Notes under the pieces: model-generated
The model's input: the letters and a program-made list of their open reading frames with translations, nothing else
What the model was told of the DNA's origin: nothing
Databases searched by the model: none
Translations under genes and position numbers: made by a program
Shown: piece by piece, positions 57,434-64,000 of the stretch
Position numbering within the stretch: position 1 is the first letter of the stretch
Layout of the letters: every line of letters starts with the position of its first letter
Assembly: GCF_030732065.1 (NCBI RefSeq)
Contig: NZ_JAVBHX010000001.1
Coordinates: 310,001 to 374,000, forward strand
DNA: 64,000 bases
DNA from: Oceanimonas aquatica
Lineage (GTDB): Bacteria; Pseudomonadota; Gammaproteobacteria; Enterobacterales; Aeromonadaceae
Direction of reading: 5' to 3'

Positions 57434-59335
57434 ATGTTTTTTGACAAAATGAGAGAGGGCGCCCAGGGCACCACCTCCAAGATCATACTGGGCGCCATCA
57501 TATTGTCCTTTGCCCTGGCCGGCGTGGGCAGCTATGTGACCCGTCCTGCCAAGCAGGTGGCCGCCGTGGTCAACGGTGACGAGATCCCGGCCCAGACCCT
57601 GGAAAACGCCTACCGCAACGAACGCGCCCGCCTGGAAAGCCAGCTGGGTGAGCAATTCAGCCAGCTGCTTGCCGATCCCGCCTACGTGGCGCAAATTCGC
57701 CGCTCGGTGCTGGAGCAACTGGTGGAGCAGCGTCTGATCGACCAGAAAATTGCCGAGCTGGGCCTGCGCGCCAGTGATGACCAGGTGCGCAATGCCATTC
57801 GCGCGCTGCCCGAGTTTCAGGTGGATGGTCAGTTCGACAACGACCGCTATCTGCAACTGCTGGGCCGCAACAACCTGAGCCCGGAACAGCTGCGCGACAG
57901 CATTCGCCAGGATCTGAACCGGCAGATGCTGCTTAACGCCGTGGTCGGCTCTGCCTTTTCCCTGCAAAGCGAAGCCGGCCTGCTGGACCGTCTGACCCAC
58001 CAGCAGCGCAGTGCCAGTCTGGTCCGCCTGCCTCTGGCGCAGTTTGAGGCTGGTGCCGAGGTGAGCGACGAAGAAGCCCTAGCCTGGTATGAGGCGCACT
58101 CACAGCAGTTCCAGCGCCCCGAGCAGGTGAAGCTCAACTATGTGCTGCTGGATGCCAATACTGTTTCTGCCGATGATATTGATGAGCAGGCCATTGCGGA
58201 TTACTACGCCGCCAACCAGGCCAGCTATACCCAGCCCGAGCAGCGCCGGGTGGCTCATATCATGGTGAGCAAGGGTGAGGGCGCCGAGCAGAAAATTGCC
58301 GCCATTGCCGAACGACTGGCCGCCGGTGAAGACTTTGCAGATCTCGCCAAAACCGAGTCGGACGACACCTTTACCGGTGATAACGGCGGCGAGCTGGACT
58401 GGATGGAAGCCGGTACCCTGGATCCCGCCTTTGACGCCGCCGCCTTTGGCCTGACCGAGGCCGGCGAAGTGTCCGGTGTGGTGGAAAGCGAATTCGGCCT
58501 GCACCTGATCAAGCTGCTGGAAGTACGTCCGGCCCAGACCAAGCCGCTGGACGAGGTGCGTGACGCCATTGCCGAGCGGCTGGCTGCCGACCAGGCCGGT
58601 GACGACTTCTACAACCGCGAGCAACGGCTGGCGGAGCTGGCGTTTGAGTTTCCCGACTCCCTCGACATGGCCGCCGACGAGCTGGGGCTGACGGTGCACT
58701 CCACCGACTTCGTCTCTGCCGACGCCCTGCCGGCGGCGCTGAACGACGCGCGGGTGGCCACTCAGGCGTTCTCCCTCGAGCTTCGCGAGCAGCGCATGAA
58801 CTCGGATCTGATTGAGCTGGGTGATAACCGGGCCGCGGTGATCCGTGTGCTGGACTACCGTCCGGCGGCGGTACGCGACTTTGACGAGGTCAAGGCCGAG
58901 GCGCAGCAACTGGCGCTGAAAGACAAGGCTGCCGAGCTGGCGCAACAGGCCGCCGACGAGCTGGAGCAAGTATGGGCTCAGGGTGACATTGAAGCCTGGC
59001 TGAGCGAGCGTGAGCTGAGTGTGACCGAGCTTGCCGAGGTAACCCGGGAAAGCGCTCAGGATCCGGCTCTGCTCAACGCCCTGTTTGCCATGGCGGCACC
59101 CGCTGAAGATGAGCCCAGCCTGCAGACCGTGTCCCTGATGGGGGGCGATCTGGCGGTGCTGCGCCTGAACGCGGTGAACACGCCTGAAGCGACTTCCGAG
59201 CAGCTAGCGCTGGTGCGTCAGGGCCAGGGCCGGGTGCAGGGTCAGCGCGACTATCAGAGCCTGATCACTGCTCTCAAGGCCGCTGCCGAGATTGAATACC
59301 GTCAGATTGAAAACGAAGACGACAACTTCTTCTGA
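57434..59335 (+). CDS. ppiD: Periplasmic folding chaperone PpiD (SurA_N and parvulin domains)
   Basis: 633 residues (E. coli 623). Cytoplasmic N-terminus, one membrane anchor (KIILGAIILSFALAGVGSYV), a SurA-like N-terminal chaperone region (about 35-200), a central parvulin domain (about 265-360; QRRVAHIMVSKGEG, FGLHLIKLLEV) and a C-terminal region. Assists proteins leaving the Sec translocon. Ends the conserved block; strong terminator downstream. Confidence 0.95.
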   Translation: MFFDKMREGAQGTTSKIILGAIILSFALAGVGSYVTRPAKQVAAVVNGDEIPAQTLENAYRNERARLESQLGEQFSQLLADPAYVAQIRRSVLEQLVEQRLIDQKIAELGLRASDDQVRNAIRALPEFQVDGQFDNDRYLQLLGRNNLSPEQLRDSIRQDLNRQMLLNAVVGSAFSLQSEAGLLDRLTHQQRSASLVRLPLAQFEAGAEVSDEEALAWYEAHSQQFQRPEQVKLNYVLLDANTVSADDIDEQAIADYYAANQASYTQPEQRRVAHIMVSKGEGAEQKIAAIAERLAAGEDFADLAKTESDDTFTGDNGGELDWMEAGTLDPAFDAAAFGLTEAGEVSGVVESEFGLHLIKLLEVRPAQTKPLDEVRDAIAERLAADQAGDDFYNREQRLAELAFEFPDSLDMAADELGLTVHSTDFVSADALPAALNDARVATQAFSLELREQRMNSDLIELGDNRAAVIRVLDYRPAAVRDFDEVKAEAQQLALKDKAAELAQQAADELEQVWAQGDIEAWLSERELSVTELAEVTRESAQDPALLNALFAMAAPAEDEPSLQTVSLMGGDLAVLRLNAVNTPEATSEQLALVRQGQGRVQGQRDYQSLITALKAAAEIEYRQIENEDDNFF

Positions 59336-59360
59336 TTGGCCGGTATGCATTCACACCATA

Positions 59361-59388
59361 AAAACAGGCGCTTCGGCGCCTGTTTTGC
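59361..59388 (+). terminator. ppiD intrinsic terminator
   Basis: Eleven-base arms AAAACAGGCGC/GCGCCTGTTTT with a TTCG tetraloop, followed by GCTT; works in both directions. Confidence 0.9.
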
Positions 59389-59772
59389 TTACTGCCGGCT
59401 CATTTAAACCAGCAATTATTCCCACGCCCATGCCGACGGCAGGCCACGTCAGGAGCCGTGGAATTTAGCTGTCATGCCCGCGCAGTGAGCAACCAGGGGC
59501 AGATTACGCCGGAGGCGGCAGTATCGACCCCTGTCCCCGCGGGAGGAACAACCAATAAGCGTCAAATATCCTTTATTATCCGTTTGGCACCCCTCACAGT
59601 TTCCTGTTTCGCCTCGCTTTCCGCCTGAGCGCGAGTTGCCATTGTGCCGCCGATTTGATACTAAGGGTGTCCCCGCGGCTGAATGTTTTTGTTCGGCCTG
59701 CGTTTTTCGTTTAGATGCGAAGCATGGGTAATTGAGATATGCTAAGCAGGTTACAGCAGTCGGAGAACAGCT
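59389..59772. other. Non-coding gap upstream of uvrY
   Basis: 384 bases without a supportable gene. A 117-residue minus-strand open frame (59449-59802) overlaps the uvrY start and looks random. The uvrY promoter should lie at the right end, which has lower G+C; no convincing -35/-10 pair was found. Confidence 0.5.
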
Positions 59773-60414
59773 TTGATAAACGTATTCCTGGTTGATGACC
59801 ATGAGTTAGTGCGCACAGGGATCCGACGCATACTGGAAGATGTCAAGGGAATGAAGGTGATGGGCGAAGCCAAGAGCGGCGAAGAGGCCGTTCAGTGGTG
59901 TCGTGAGCATCATCCTGATGTCATTCTGATGGACATGAACATGCCCGGCATCGGCGGGCTGGAAGCCACCCGCAAGATTTTGCGCTTCAATCCCGATGTG
60001 AAAATCATCGTGCTGACCATTCACACCGAAAACCCGTTCCCCACCAAGGTGATGCAAGCGGGCGCCGCCGGCTACCTGACCAAGGGCGCCGGGCCGGAAG
60101 AAATGATCAACGCCATTCGGCTGGTGCACAGCGGCCAGCGTTACCTGTCACCGGAAATTGCCCAGCGCATGGCCCTGAGCCAGTTTTCCAACGAGGAAAA
60201 CCCGTTCAAGGAGCTGTCGGAGCGGGAACTGCAGATCATGCTTATGATCACCCGTGGCCAGCGCGTGACTGACATTTCCGAGCAGCTTAACCTCAGCCCC
60301 AAAACCGTGAACAGCTACCGTTACCGGTTGTTCAGCAAGCTCAACATCAACGGGGACGTGGAGCTGACCCACCTGGCCATTCGCTACGGCATGCTCGACG
60401 CGGAAAAAATCTGA
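59773..60414 (+). CDS. uvrY: UvrY/GacA response regulator
   Basis: 213 residues with a TTG start at 59773 (GGAG eight bases upstream). Receiver domain with Asp54 ([12 protein letters not shown]) and Lys in [11 protein letters not shown]; LuxR-type helix-turn-helix at about 150-205 ([26 protein letters not shown]). Partner of the BarA/GacS kinase; turns on Csr sRNAs in relatives. Adjacent to uvrC as in E. coli. Confidence 0.96.
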   Translation: MINVFLVDDHELVRTGIRRILEDVKGMKVMGEAKSGEEAVQWCREHHPDVILMDMNMPGIGGLEATRKILRFNPDVKIIVLTIHTENPFPTKVMQAGAAGYLTKGAGPEEMINAIRLVHSGQRYLSPEIAQRMALSQFSNEENPFKELSERELQIMLMITRGQRVTDISEQLNLSPKTVNSYRYRLFSKLNINGDVELTHLAIRYGMLDAEKI

Positions 60415-60451
60415 AGCGCGTTCTCACGGAGCCCGCTTTAGTCAGCCCTTC

Positions 60452-62281
60452 ATGAACCAGCCCTTTGATGCCAAGGCCTTTCTCAAGGTCGTGACCGATC
60501 AACCCGGTGTCTACATGATGTATGACGCCGGGGGTGAGGTGATCTATGTGGGCAAGGCCAAAAACCTCAAGAAACGACTGTCGTCCTATTTTCGCACCAA
60601 TGTCAGTGGCGAGAAGACCCGGGCGCTGGTGCGCCAGATAAACGATGTGCAGGTGACGGTGACCCATACCGAAACCGAGGCCTTGATCCTTGAGCACAAC
60701 CTGATCAAGCAACACCTGCCCAAATACAATGTGCTGCTGCGGGACGACAAGTCCTACCCCTATATTCTGATCTCCGATCATCCCCATCCGCGCATCAGCA
60801 TACACAGGGGTGCCCGCAAGAAGCGGGGCGAATATTTCGGCCCTTACCCCAACGGCGCCGCCGTGCGTGAAAGCCTGCACCTGATGCAGAAGCTGTTTCC
60901 GGTGCGCCAGTGCGAAGACAGCGTGTATGCCAACCGCAGCCGGCCCTGTTTGCTTTATCAGCTCAAGCGCTGCGCCGGCCCCTGCGTAAAAGGCCTTATC
61001 AGCGACGAGGACTACAGCCACCAGGTGCAGCTGGCGAGGCTGTTTCTGCAGGGCAAAAACCAGCAGGTGCTGACTGCGCTTGCCGACAGCATGGAACAGG
61101 CCAGCCAGGATCTGCGCTTTGAAGACGCGGCCCGCTACCGGGACCAGTTGCTGGCCCTGCGCCGGGTGCAGGAGCAGCAGTTCGTGAGCGGCAACGTACT
61201 CGACGATCTCGACGTGATCGGCCTGGCGGTGGAGCGCAGCCAGGCCTGCGTGCAGGTGCTGTTTATTCGCCAGGGCAAGGTGCTGGGCGGACGCAGTTAT
61301 TTTCCGCGCATGGCCCCGGATACCGATGCCGAGGAGATATTGCAGAGCTTTGTGTTGCAGTTTTACCTTTCCGGCATCAATGGCCGGGAAGCGCCCTCGG
61401 AAGTGCTGCTGGACCGCACCCTGCCCGATGAAAGCGTGCTCAGCGATACCCTCAGCCAGCACTACGGCCGCAAGGTACGGTTGCGCAGCGCCGTTCGCAG
61501 CGAGCGGGCCCGCTTTGTTAAGCTGGCCTGCACCAATGCCGAAACCGCCCTGGCCAGCCGGCTGGCCCACCGCAGCACTCAGCGACAGCGACTGGCGCAG
61601 CTGCAGGAGGTGCTGGGACTGTCCGACATCACCCGCATGGAATGTTTTGATATTTCCCACACTATGGGCGAGAAAACCGTGGCCTCCTGCGTGGTGTTCG
61701 ACCAGGACGGCCCGCGCAAGAGCGATTACCGCCGTTTTAACATCAGCGGCATTACTCCCGGCGACGACTACGCCGCCATGGAGCAGGCGCTGACCCGGCG
61801 CTTTGACGGCGCCGATCCCGACAGCCTGCCGGACGTGCTGTTTATCGACGGCGGCCTGGGTCAGCTCAGCAAGGCCGAAGCGGTGGTGGGCGAAGCGCTG
61901 GCCGGCAGCCCGAAACAGCCGTTCCTGGTGGGGGTGGCCAAGGGCGTGACCCGCAAGCCGGGGCTGGAGACGCTGATCATGGGCACCAGCCACGAGGAGC
62001 GGCACCTGCCCGCCGATTTGCCGGCGCTGCACCTGATCCAGCATATTCGGGACGAATCCCACCGCTTTGCCATTACCGGCCACCGGGCCCAGCGGGGCAA
62101 GGCACGCACGACCAGCAGCCTGGAAACCATTCCCGGGGTGGGCGCCAAACGTCGCCAGGCCTTGCTAAAATATCTGGGTGGATTACAGGAAGTGAAGCGG
62201 GCGAGTGTGGACGAACTGTCCAAGGTGCCGGGTATCAGCCGGGCCCTGGCAGAAAAGATCCACGATGCGTTGCATCACTGA
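60452..62281 (+). CDS. uvrC: Excinuclease ABC subunit C
   Basis: 609 residues (E. coli 610). GIY-YIG nuclease domain (about 15-95; [20 protein letters not shown]), UVR motif (about 205-240), RNase H-like endonuclease (about 385-540; [26 protein letters not shown]) and a tandem helix-hairpin-helix at the C-terminus ([18 protein letters not shown]). Makes both incisions in nucleotide excision repair with UvrB. Cotranscribed with uvrY (37-base gap). Confidence 0.98.
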   Translation: MNQPFDAKAFLKVVTDQPGVYMMYDAGGEVIYVGKAKNLKKRLSSYFRTNVSGEKTRALVRQINDVQVTVTHTETEALILEHNLIKQHLPKYNVLLRDDKSYPYILISDHPHPRISIHRGARKKRGEYFGPYPNGAAVRESLHLMQKLFPVRQCEDSVYANRSRPCLLYQLKRCAGPCVKGLISDEDYSHQVQLARLFLQGKNQQVLTALADSMEQASQDLRFEDAARYRDQLLALRRVQEQQFVSGNVLDDLDVIGLAVERSQACVQVLFIRQGKVLGGRSYFPRMAPDTDAEEILQSFVLQFYLSGINGREAPSEVLLDRTLPDESVLSDTLSQHYGRKVRLRSAVRSERARFVKLACTNAETALASRLAHRSTQRQRLAQLQEVLGLSDITRMECFDISHTMGEKTVASCVVFDQDGPRKSDYRRFNISGITPGDDYAAMEQALTRRFDGADPDSLPDVLFIDGGLGQLSKAEAVVGEALAGSPKQPFLVGVAKGVTRKPGLETLIMGTSHEERHLPADLPALHLIQHIRDESHRFAITGHRAQRGKARTTSSLETIPGVGAKRRQALLKYLGGLQEVKRASVDELSKVPGISRALAEKIHDALHH

Positions 62282-62329
62282 GTCTCATCATGCACCATGT
62301 ACCGGCATCGTATTCTGGTTTAAACAACA

Positions 62330-62878
62330 ATGATAAATGTCCCCAATTCCCTGACGTTCTTTCGCATTCTGCTGATCCCTGTCTTCATCGTGCTGTTTTA
62401 CCTGCCGTTCGACTGGGCCTATTTCTGGGCAGCCGCCGTGTTTACCCTGGCGGCCGTGACCGACTGGCTCGACGGCTTTCTGGCCCGCCGGCTGGAGCAA
62501 AGCACTCCCTTTGGCGCCTTTCTCGATCCGGTGGCCGACAAGGTAATGGTGGCCGCCGCCCTGGTGCTGATTGTTGAAGACTACAGCAGCCCGCTGGTGA
62601 CCATTCCGGCCATGTTCATGATTGGCCGCGAGATCATCATCTCCGCTCTGCGGGAGTGGATGGCGGAAATCGGCCAACGCTCGCGGGTGGCGGTAAGCTG
62701 GATTGGCAAGTGGAAAACCACCATTCAGATGCTGGCGCTGATCGGCCTTATCTGGCAGCAGAGCATCTACATGATCTGGGCCAGCTATGTGCTGCTGTAT
62801 GCGGCCACCGGTTTGACCCTGTTCTCCGCCTACGACTACCTGAGAGCGGCCTGGGGTGACCTGACCCGCAGCGAATAA
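62330..62878 (+). CDS. pgsA: CDP-diacylglycerol-glycerol-3-phosphate phosphatidyltransferase
   Basis: 182 residues, equal to E. coli. CDP-alcohol phosphatidyltransferase motif intact ([10 protein letters not shown] then [11 protein letters not shown]) among four or more membrane helices. Makes phosphatidylglycerol-phosphate. Position between uvrC and tRNA genes matches enterics. Confidence 0.97.
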   Translation: MINVPNSLTFFRILLIPVFIVLFYLPFDWAYFWAAAVFTLAAVTDWLDGFLARRLEQSTPFGAFLDPVADKVMVAAALVLIVEDYSSPLVTIPAMFMIGREIIISALREWMAEIGQRSRVAVSWIGKWKTTIQMLALIGLIWQQSIYMIWASYVLLYAATGLTLFSAYDYLRAAWGDLTRSE

Positions 62879-62941
62879 CGCTCAAAAAACCGGGCTTGCG
62901 CATAAAAAATGTGCGAACGGACGTGAAACACCGATTAGCGG

Positions 62942-62969
62942 TTGACTGGGCGCCATTCGCCATTAAAAT
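62942..62969 (+). promoter_or_regulatory. Promoter of the tRNA-Cys/tRNA-Leu unit
   Basis: TTGACT (62942-62947), 16-base spacer, TAAAAT (62964-62969), about 28 bases before the first tRNA. Confidence 0.7.
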
Positions 62970-62996
62970 GCAAGCCATATCAACGACCTTTCTTTC

Positions 62997-63070
62997 GGCG
63001 CGTTAGCAAAGTGGTTATGCAGCGGATTGCAAATCCGTTTAGTCCGGTTCGATTCCGGAACGCGCCTCCA
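62997..63070 (+). tRNA. cysT: tRNA-Cys (GCA)
   Basis: 74 bases. Acceptor GGCGCGT pairs with ACGCGCC, discriminator T, encoded CCA end. Anticodon loop TTGCAAA gives GCA. T-arm TCCGG-TTCGATT-CCGGA. The E. coli glyW-cysT-leuZ operon has the same position; a glyW equivalent is absent here. Confidence 0.97.
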
Positions 63071-63093
63071 TATTCCTTCTCGAATACGTCTAC

Positions 63094-63180
63094 GCCCGGA
63101 TGGTGAAATCGGTAGACACAAGGGATTTAAAATCCCTCGCTCGCAAGGGCGTGCGGGTTCAAGTCCCGCTCCGGGCACCA
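63094..63180 (+). tRNA. leuZ: tRNA-Leu (UAA)
   Basis: 87 bases, class II with a long variable arm (TCGCTCGCAAGGGCGT). Acceptor GCCCGGA/TCCGGGC, anticodon loop TTTAAAA gives TAA, encoded CCA. The last 22 bases are antisense to the 3' end of the convergent lipoprotein gene. Confidence 0.97.
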
Positions 63181-63731
63181 TAGTTGTTATTTTTGCTCTT
63201 TCCCTGAATACAATCATTCAGCTCTTTGAACAGCCGTTGCAGCCGCTGGTACACCTGCTGGGTTTCCGTGCCCGAGGGGGGCAGGGGAGCGTAATCGTGG
63301 CCGTTTAACCCGAGTGGATCGTGGCGGGCCGATTCTATGCGGCGAAAGCCGTAGGTGGTGCCCGAAACCTTGGCCAGCAGGGTCAGCTCAAAGCGAATGC
63401 GGTCCTGTACCGGCAGCACGCCATACACCTGGGTGCGGTTATCTACCCGGCCTTCGGAATTGAGCATGTCACGGCCGCTGTAGCGAATAATCCCGGCGTC
63501 CTGCTCCTGCTCCTGCAGTAGTTTTTTGGTGCAGGCACCGGCGCTGGCCTCATCGAATGCGGTGGTGGCAAAAAAGGTGAGGGCGGCCAGGCGCGGCGGT
63601 GCATCCCGGGTAACGGTCACGCCGGGGCTGTTTTCGTTAATGGCGGGCGGGGTGTTCTTGCTGATAAGGGGAGAGACCTGGGCGCAGCCTGCCAGCAGCA
63701 GCACGGGCCACAACCGTAAAACCGGAAACAT
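63159..63731 (-). CDS. Putative lipoprotein of unknown function
   Basis: 190 residues from ATG 63731 with GGAGG six bases upstream. Lipoprotein signal: MFPVLRLWPVLLLAGC, Cys16 as lipidation site. The mature part (two further Cys, in GACTKKLL and LNDCIQGK) was not recognised. Its final codons and stop lie within the antisense of tRNA-Leu, so the C-terminal tail (NNNYGARSGT) is probably a passive readthrough extension. Confidence 0.75.
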   Translation of the reverse strand: MFPVLRLWPVLLLAGCAQVSPLISKNTPPAINENSPGVTVTRDAPPRLAALTFFATTAFDEASAGACTKKLLQEQEQDAGIIRYSGRDMLNSEGRVDNRTQVYGVLPVQDRIRFELTLLAKVSGTTYGFRRIESARHDPLGLNGHDYAPLPPSGTETQQVYQRLQRLFKELNDCIQGKSKNNNYGARSGT

Positions 63732-63907
63732 GGTGAACCTCCAAATGTTCTGTGATGAGGCGGGGCGCCTTTGTCCTGCTACTTAGTGTGGGCGGCGAAC
63801 GGAGCCAGAACAAACCGAATGGTGTTATTTGCGTACCAGACGGTTACAAGCCTCCCCGCGCCGGGCTATCATTGAAACAGGATCTCTCTAATAGTTAACT
63901 GGTATTT

Positions 63908-64000
63908 ATGCGCTTTCTGCCCAAATTTGTCGTGCCAACCCTGTTTTTAACGACTTTACTCATGCCAAACGTCGCGTTCAGCTACATTCACGGCTCGGTG
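63908..64000 (+). CDS. Exported protein of unknown function (5' end only)
   Basis: The first 31 residues of a gene cut by the window edge. MRFLPKFVVPTLFLTTLLMPNVAFS is a typical signal peptide with cleavage after AFS. Too short to identify. No strong ribosome site; GGTATTT precedes the ATG. Confidence 0.5.
   Translation, partial: MRFLPKFVVPTLFLTTLLMPNVAFSYIHGSV

Noticed and set aside
59449-59802. 117-residue minus-strand open frame before uvrY
   Set aside because: Overlaps the uvrY start, Cys/Arg-rich random composition, no ribosome site.
60347-62083. 578-residue minus-strand frame
   Set aside because: Antisense to uvrC; the plus strand carries all expected UvrC domains.

Overview
The window is about 60% G+C, densely coded chromosomal DNA of a facultatively anaerobic gammaproteobacterium. 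Three gene orders match those known from Escherichia coli: ruvX-yqgE-gshB-rsmE-endA/sprT/metK; tig-clpP-clpX-lon-hupB-ppiD; and uvrY-uvrC-pgsA followed by tRNA genes. Protein similarity and the mix of accessory genes suggest the Aeromonadales (Oceanimonas/Zobellella/Oceanisphaera type). That assignment is inference from family resemblance, not a search.

Layout. 1-5.2 kb: tetrathionate respiration (ttrBCA on the minus strand, ttrSR divergent). 5.2-11.6 kb: minus-strand housekeeping genes (ruvX, yqgE, gshB, rsmE, endA, a Prx5-type peroxiredoxin, sprT, metK), interrupted by two copies of a structured intergenic repeat. 11.9-13.9 kb: transketolase. 14.1-28.1 kb: a plus-strand accessory catabolic island with two complete TRAP transporters, an arylmalonate-decarboxylase/maleate-isomerase-like enzyme, a GntR/FCD regulator, a hydantoinase, a class V aminotransferase, an amidase-signature hydrolase, an FAH-type hydratase and a BASS-family carrier. 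28.1-30.7 kb: an OmpR-type two-component system divergent from a secreted HbpS/GlcG-like protein. 30.7-34.6 kb: a large c-di-GMP phosphodiesterase and a split YeeE/YedE sulfur permease. 34.7-43.3 kb: a third repeat copy, bcp, gcvR, bamC, polB, a small membrane protein, an M15 peptidase, dapE, an ArsC-like protein and a diguanylate cyclase. 43.4-50.8 kb: malic enzyme and an oppABCDF operon. 51-59.3 kb: tig, clpP, clpX, lon, hupB, ppiD. 59.8-64 kb: uvrY, uvrC, pgsA, tRNA-Cys, tRNA-Leu, a lipoprotein and the start of an unidentified exported protein.

Most unusual items. (1) A dispersed intergenic element in three copies (8.7, 10.0 and 34.7 kb). It is built from several hairpins whose arms differ between copies yet stay complementary, which points to selection for structure. 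(2) The 14-28 kb island, whose two divisions share an almost identical operator-like motif. It joins a ring-opening amidohydrolase, an amidase and a decarboxylase/isomerase-fold enzyme with the Gly-Thr-Ser signature of arylmalonate decarboxylase. This looks like an uncharacterised route for a cyclic ureide, imide or malonate-type compound. (3) A nested 44-bp dyad over the putative maeA promoter, and a clpP promoter that lies inside the tig terminator hairpin. No CRISPR array, insertion sequence, prophage or rRNA operon was seen.
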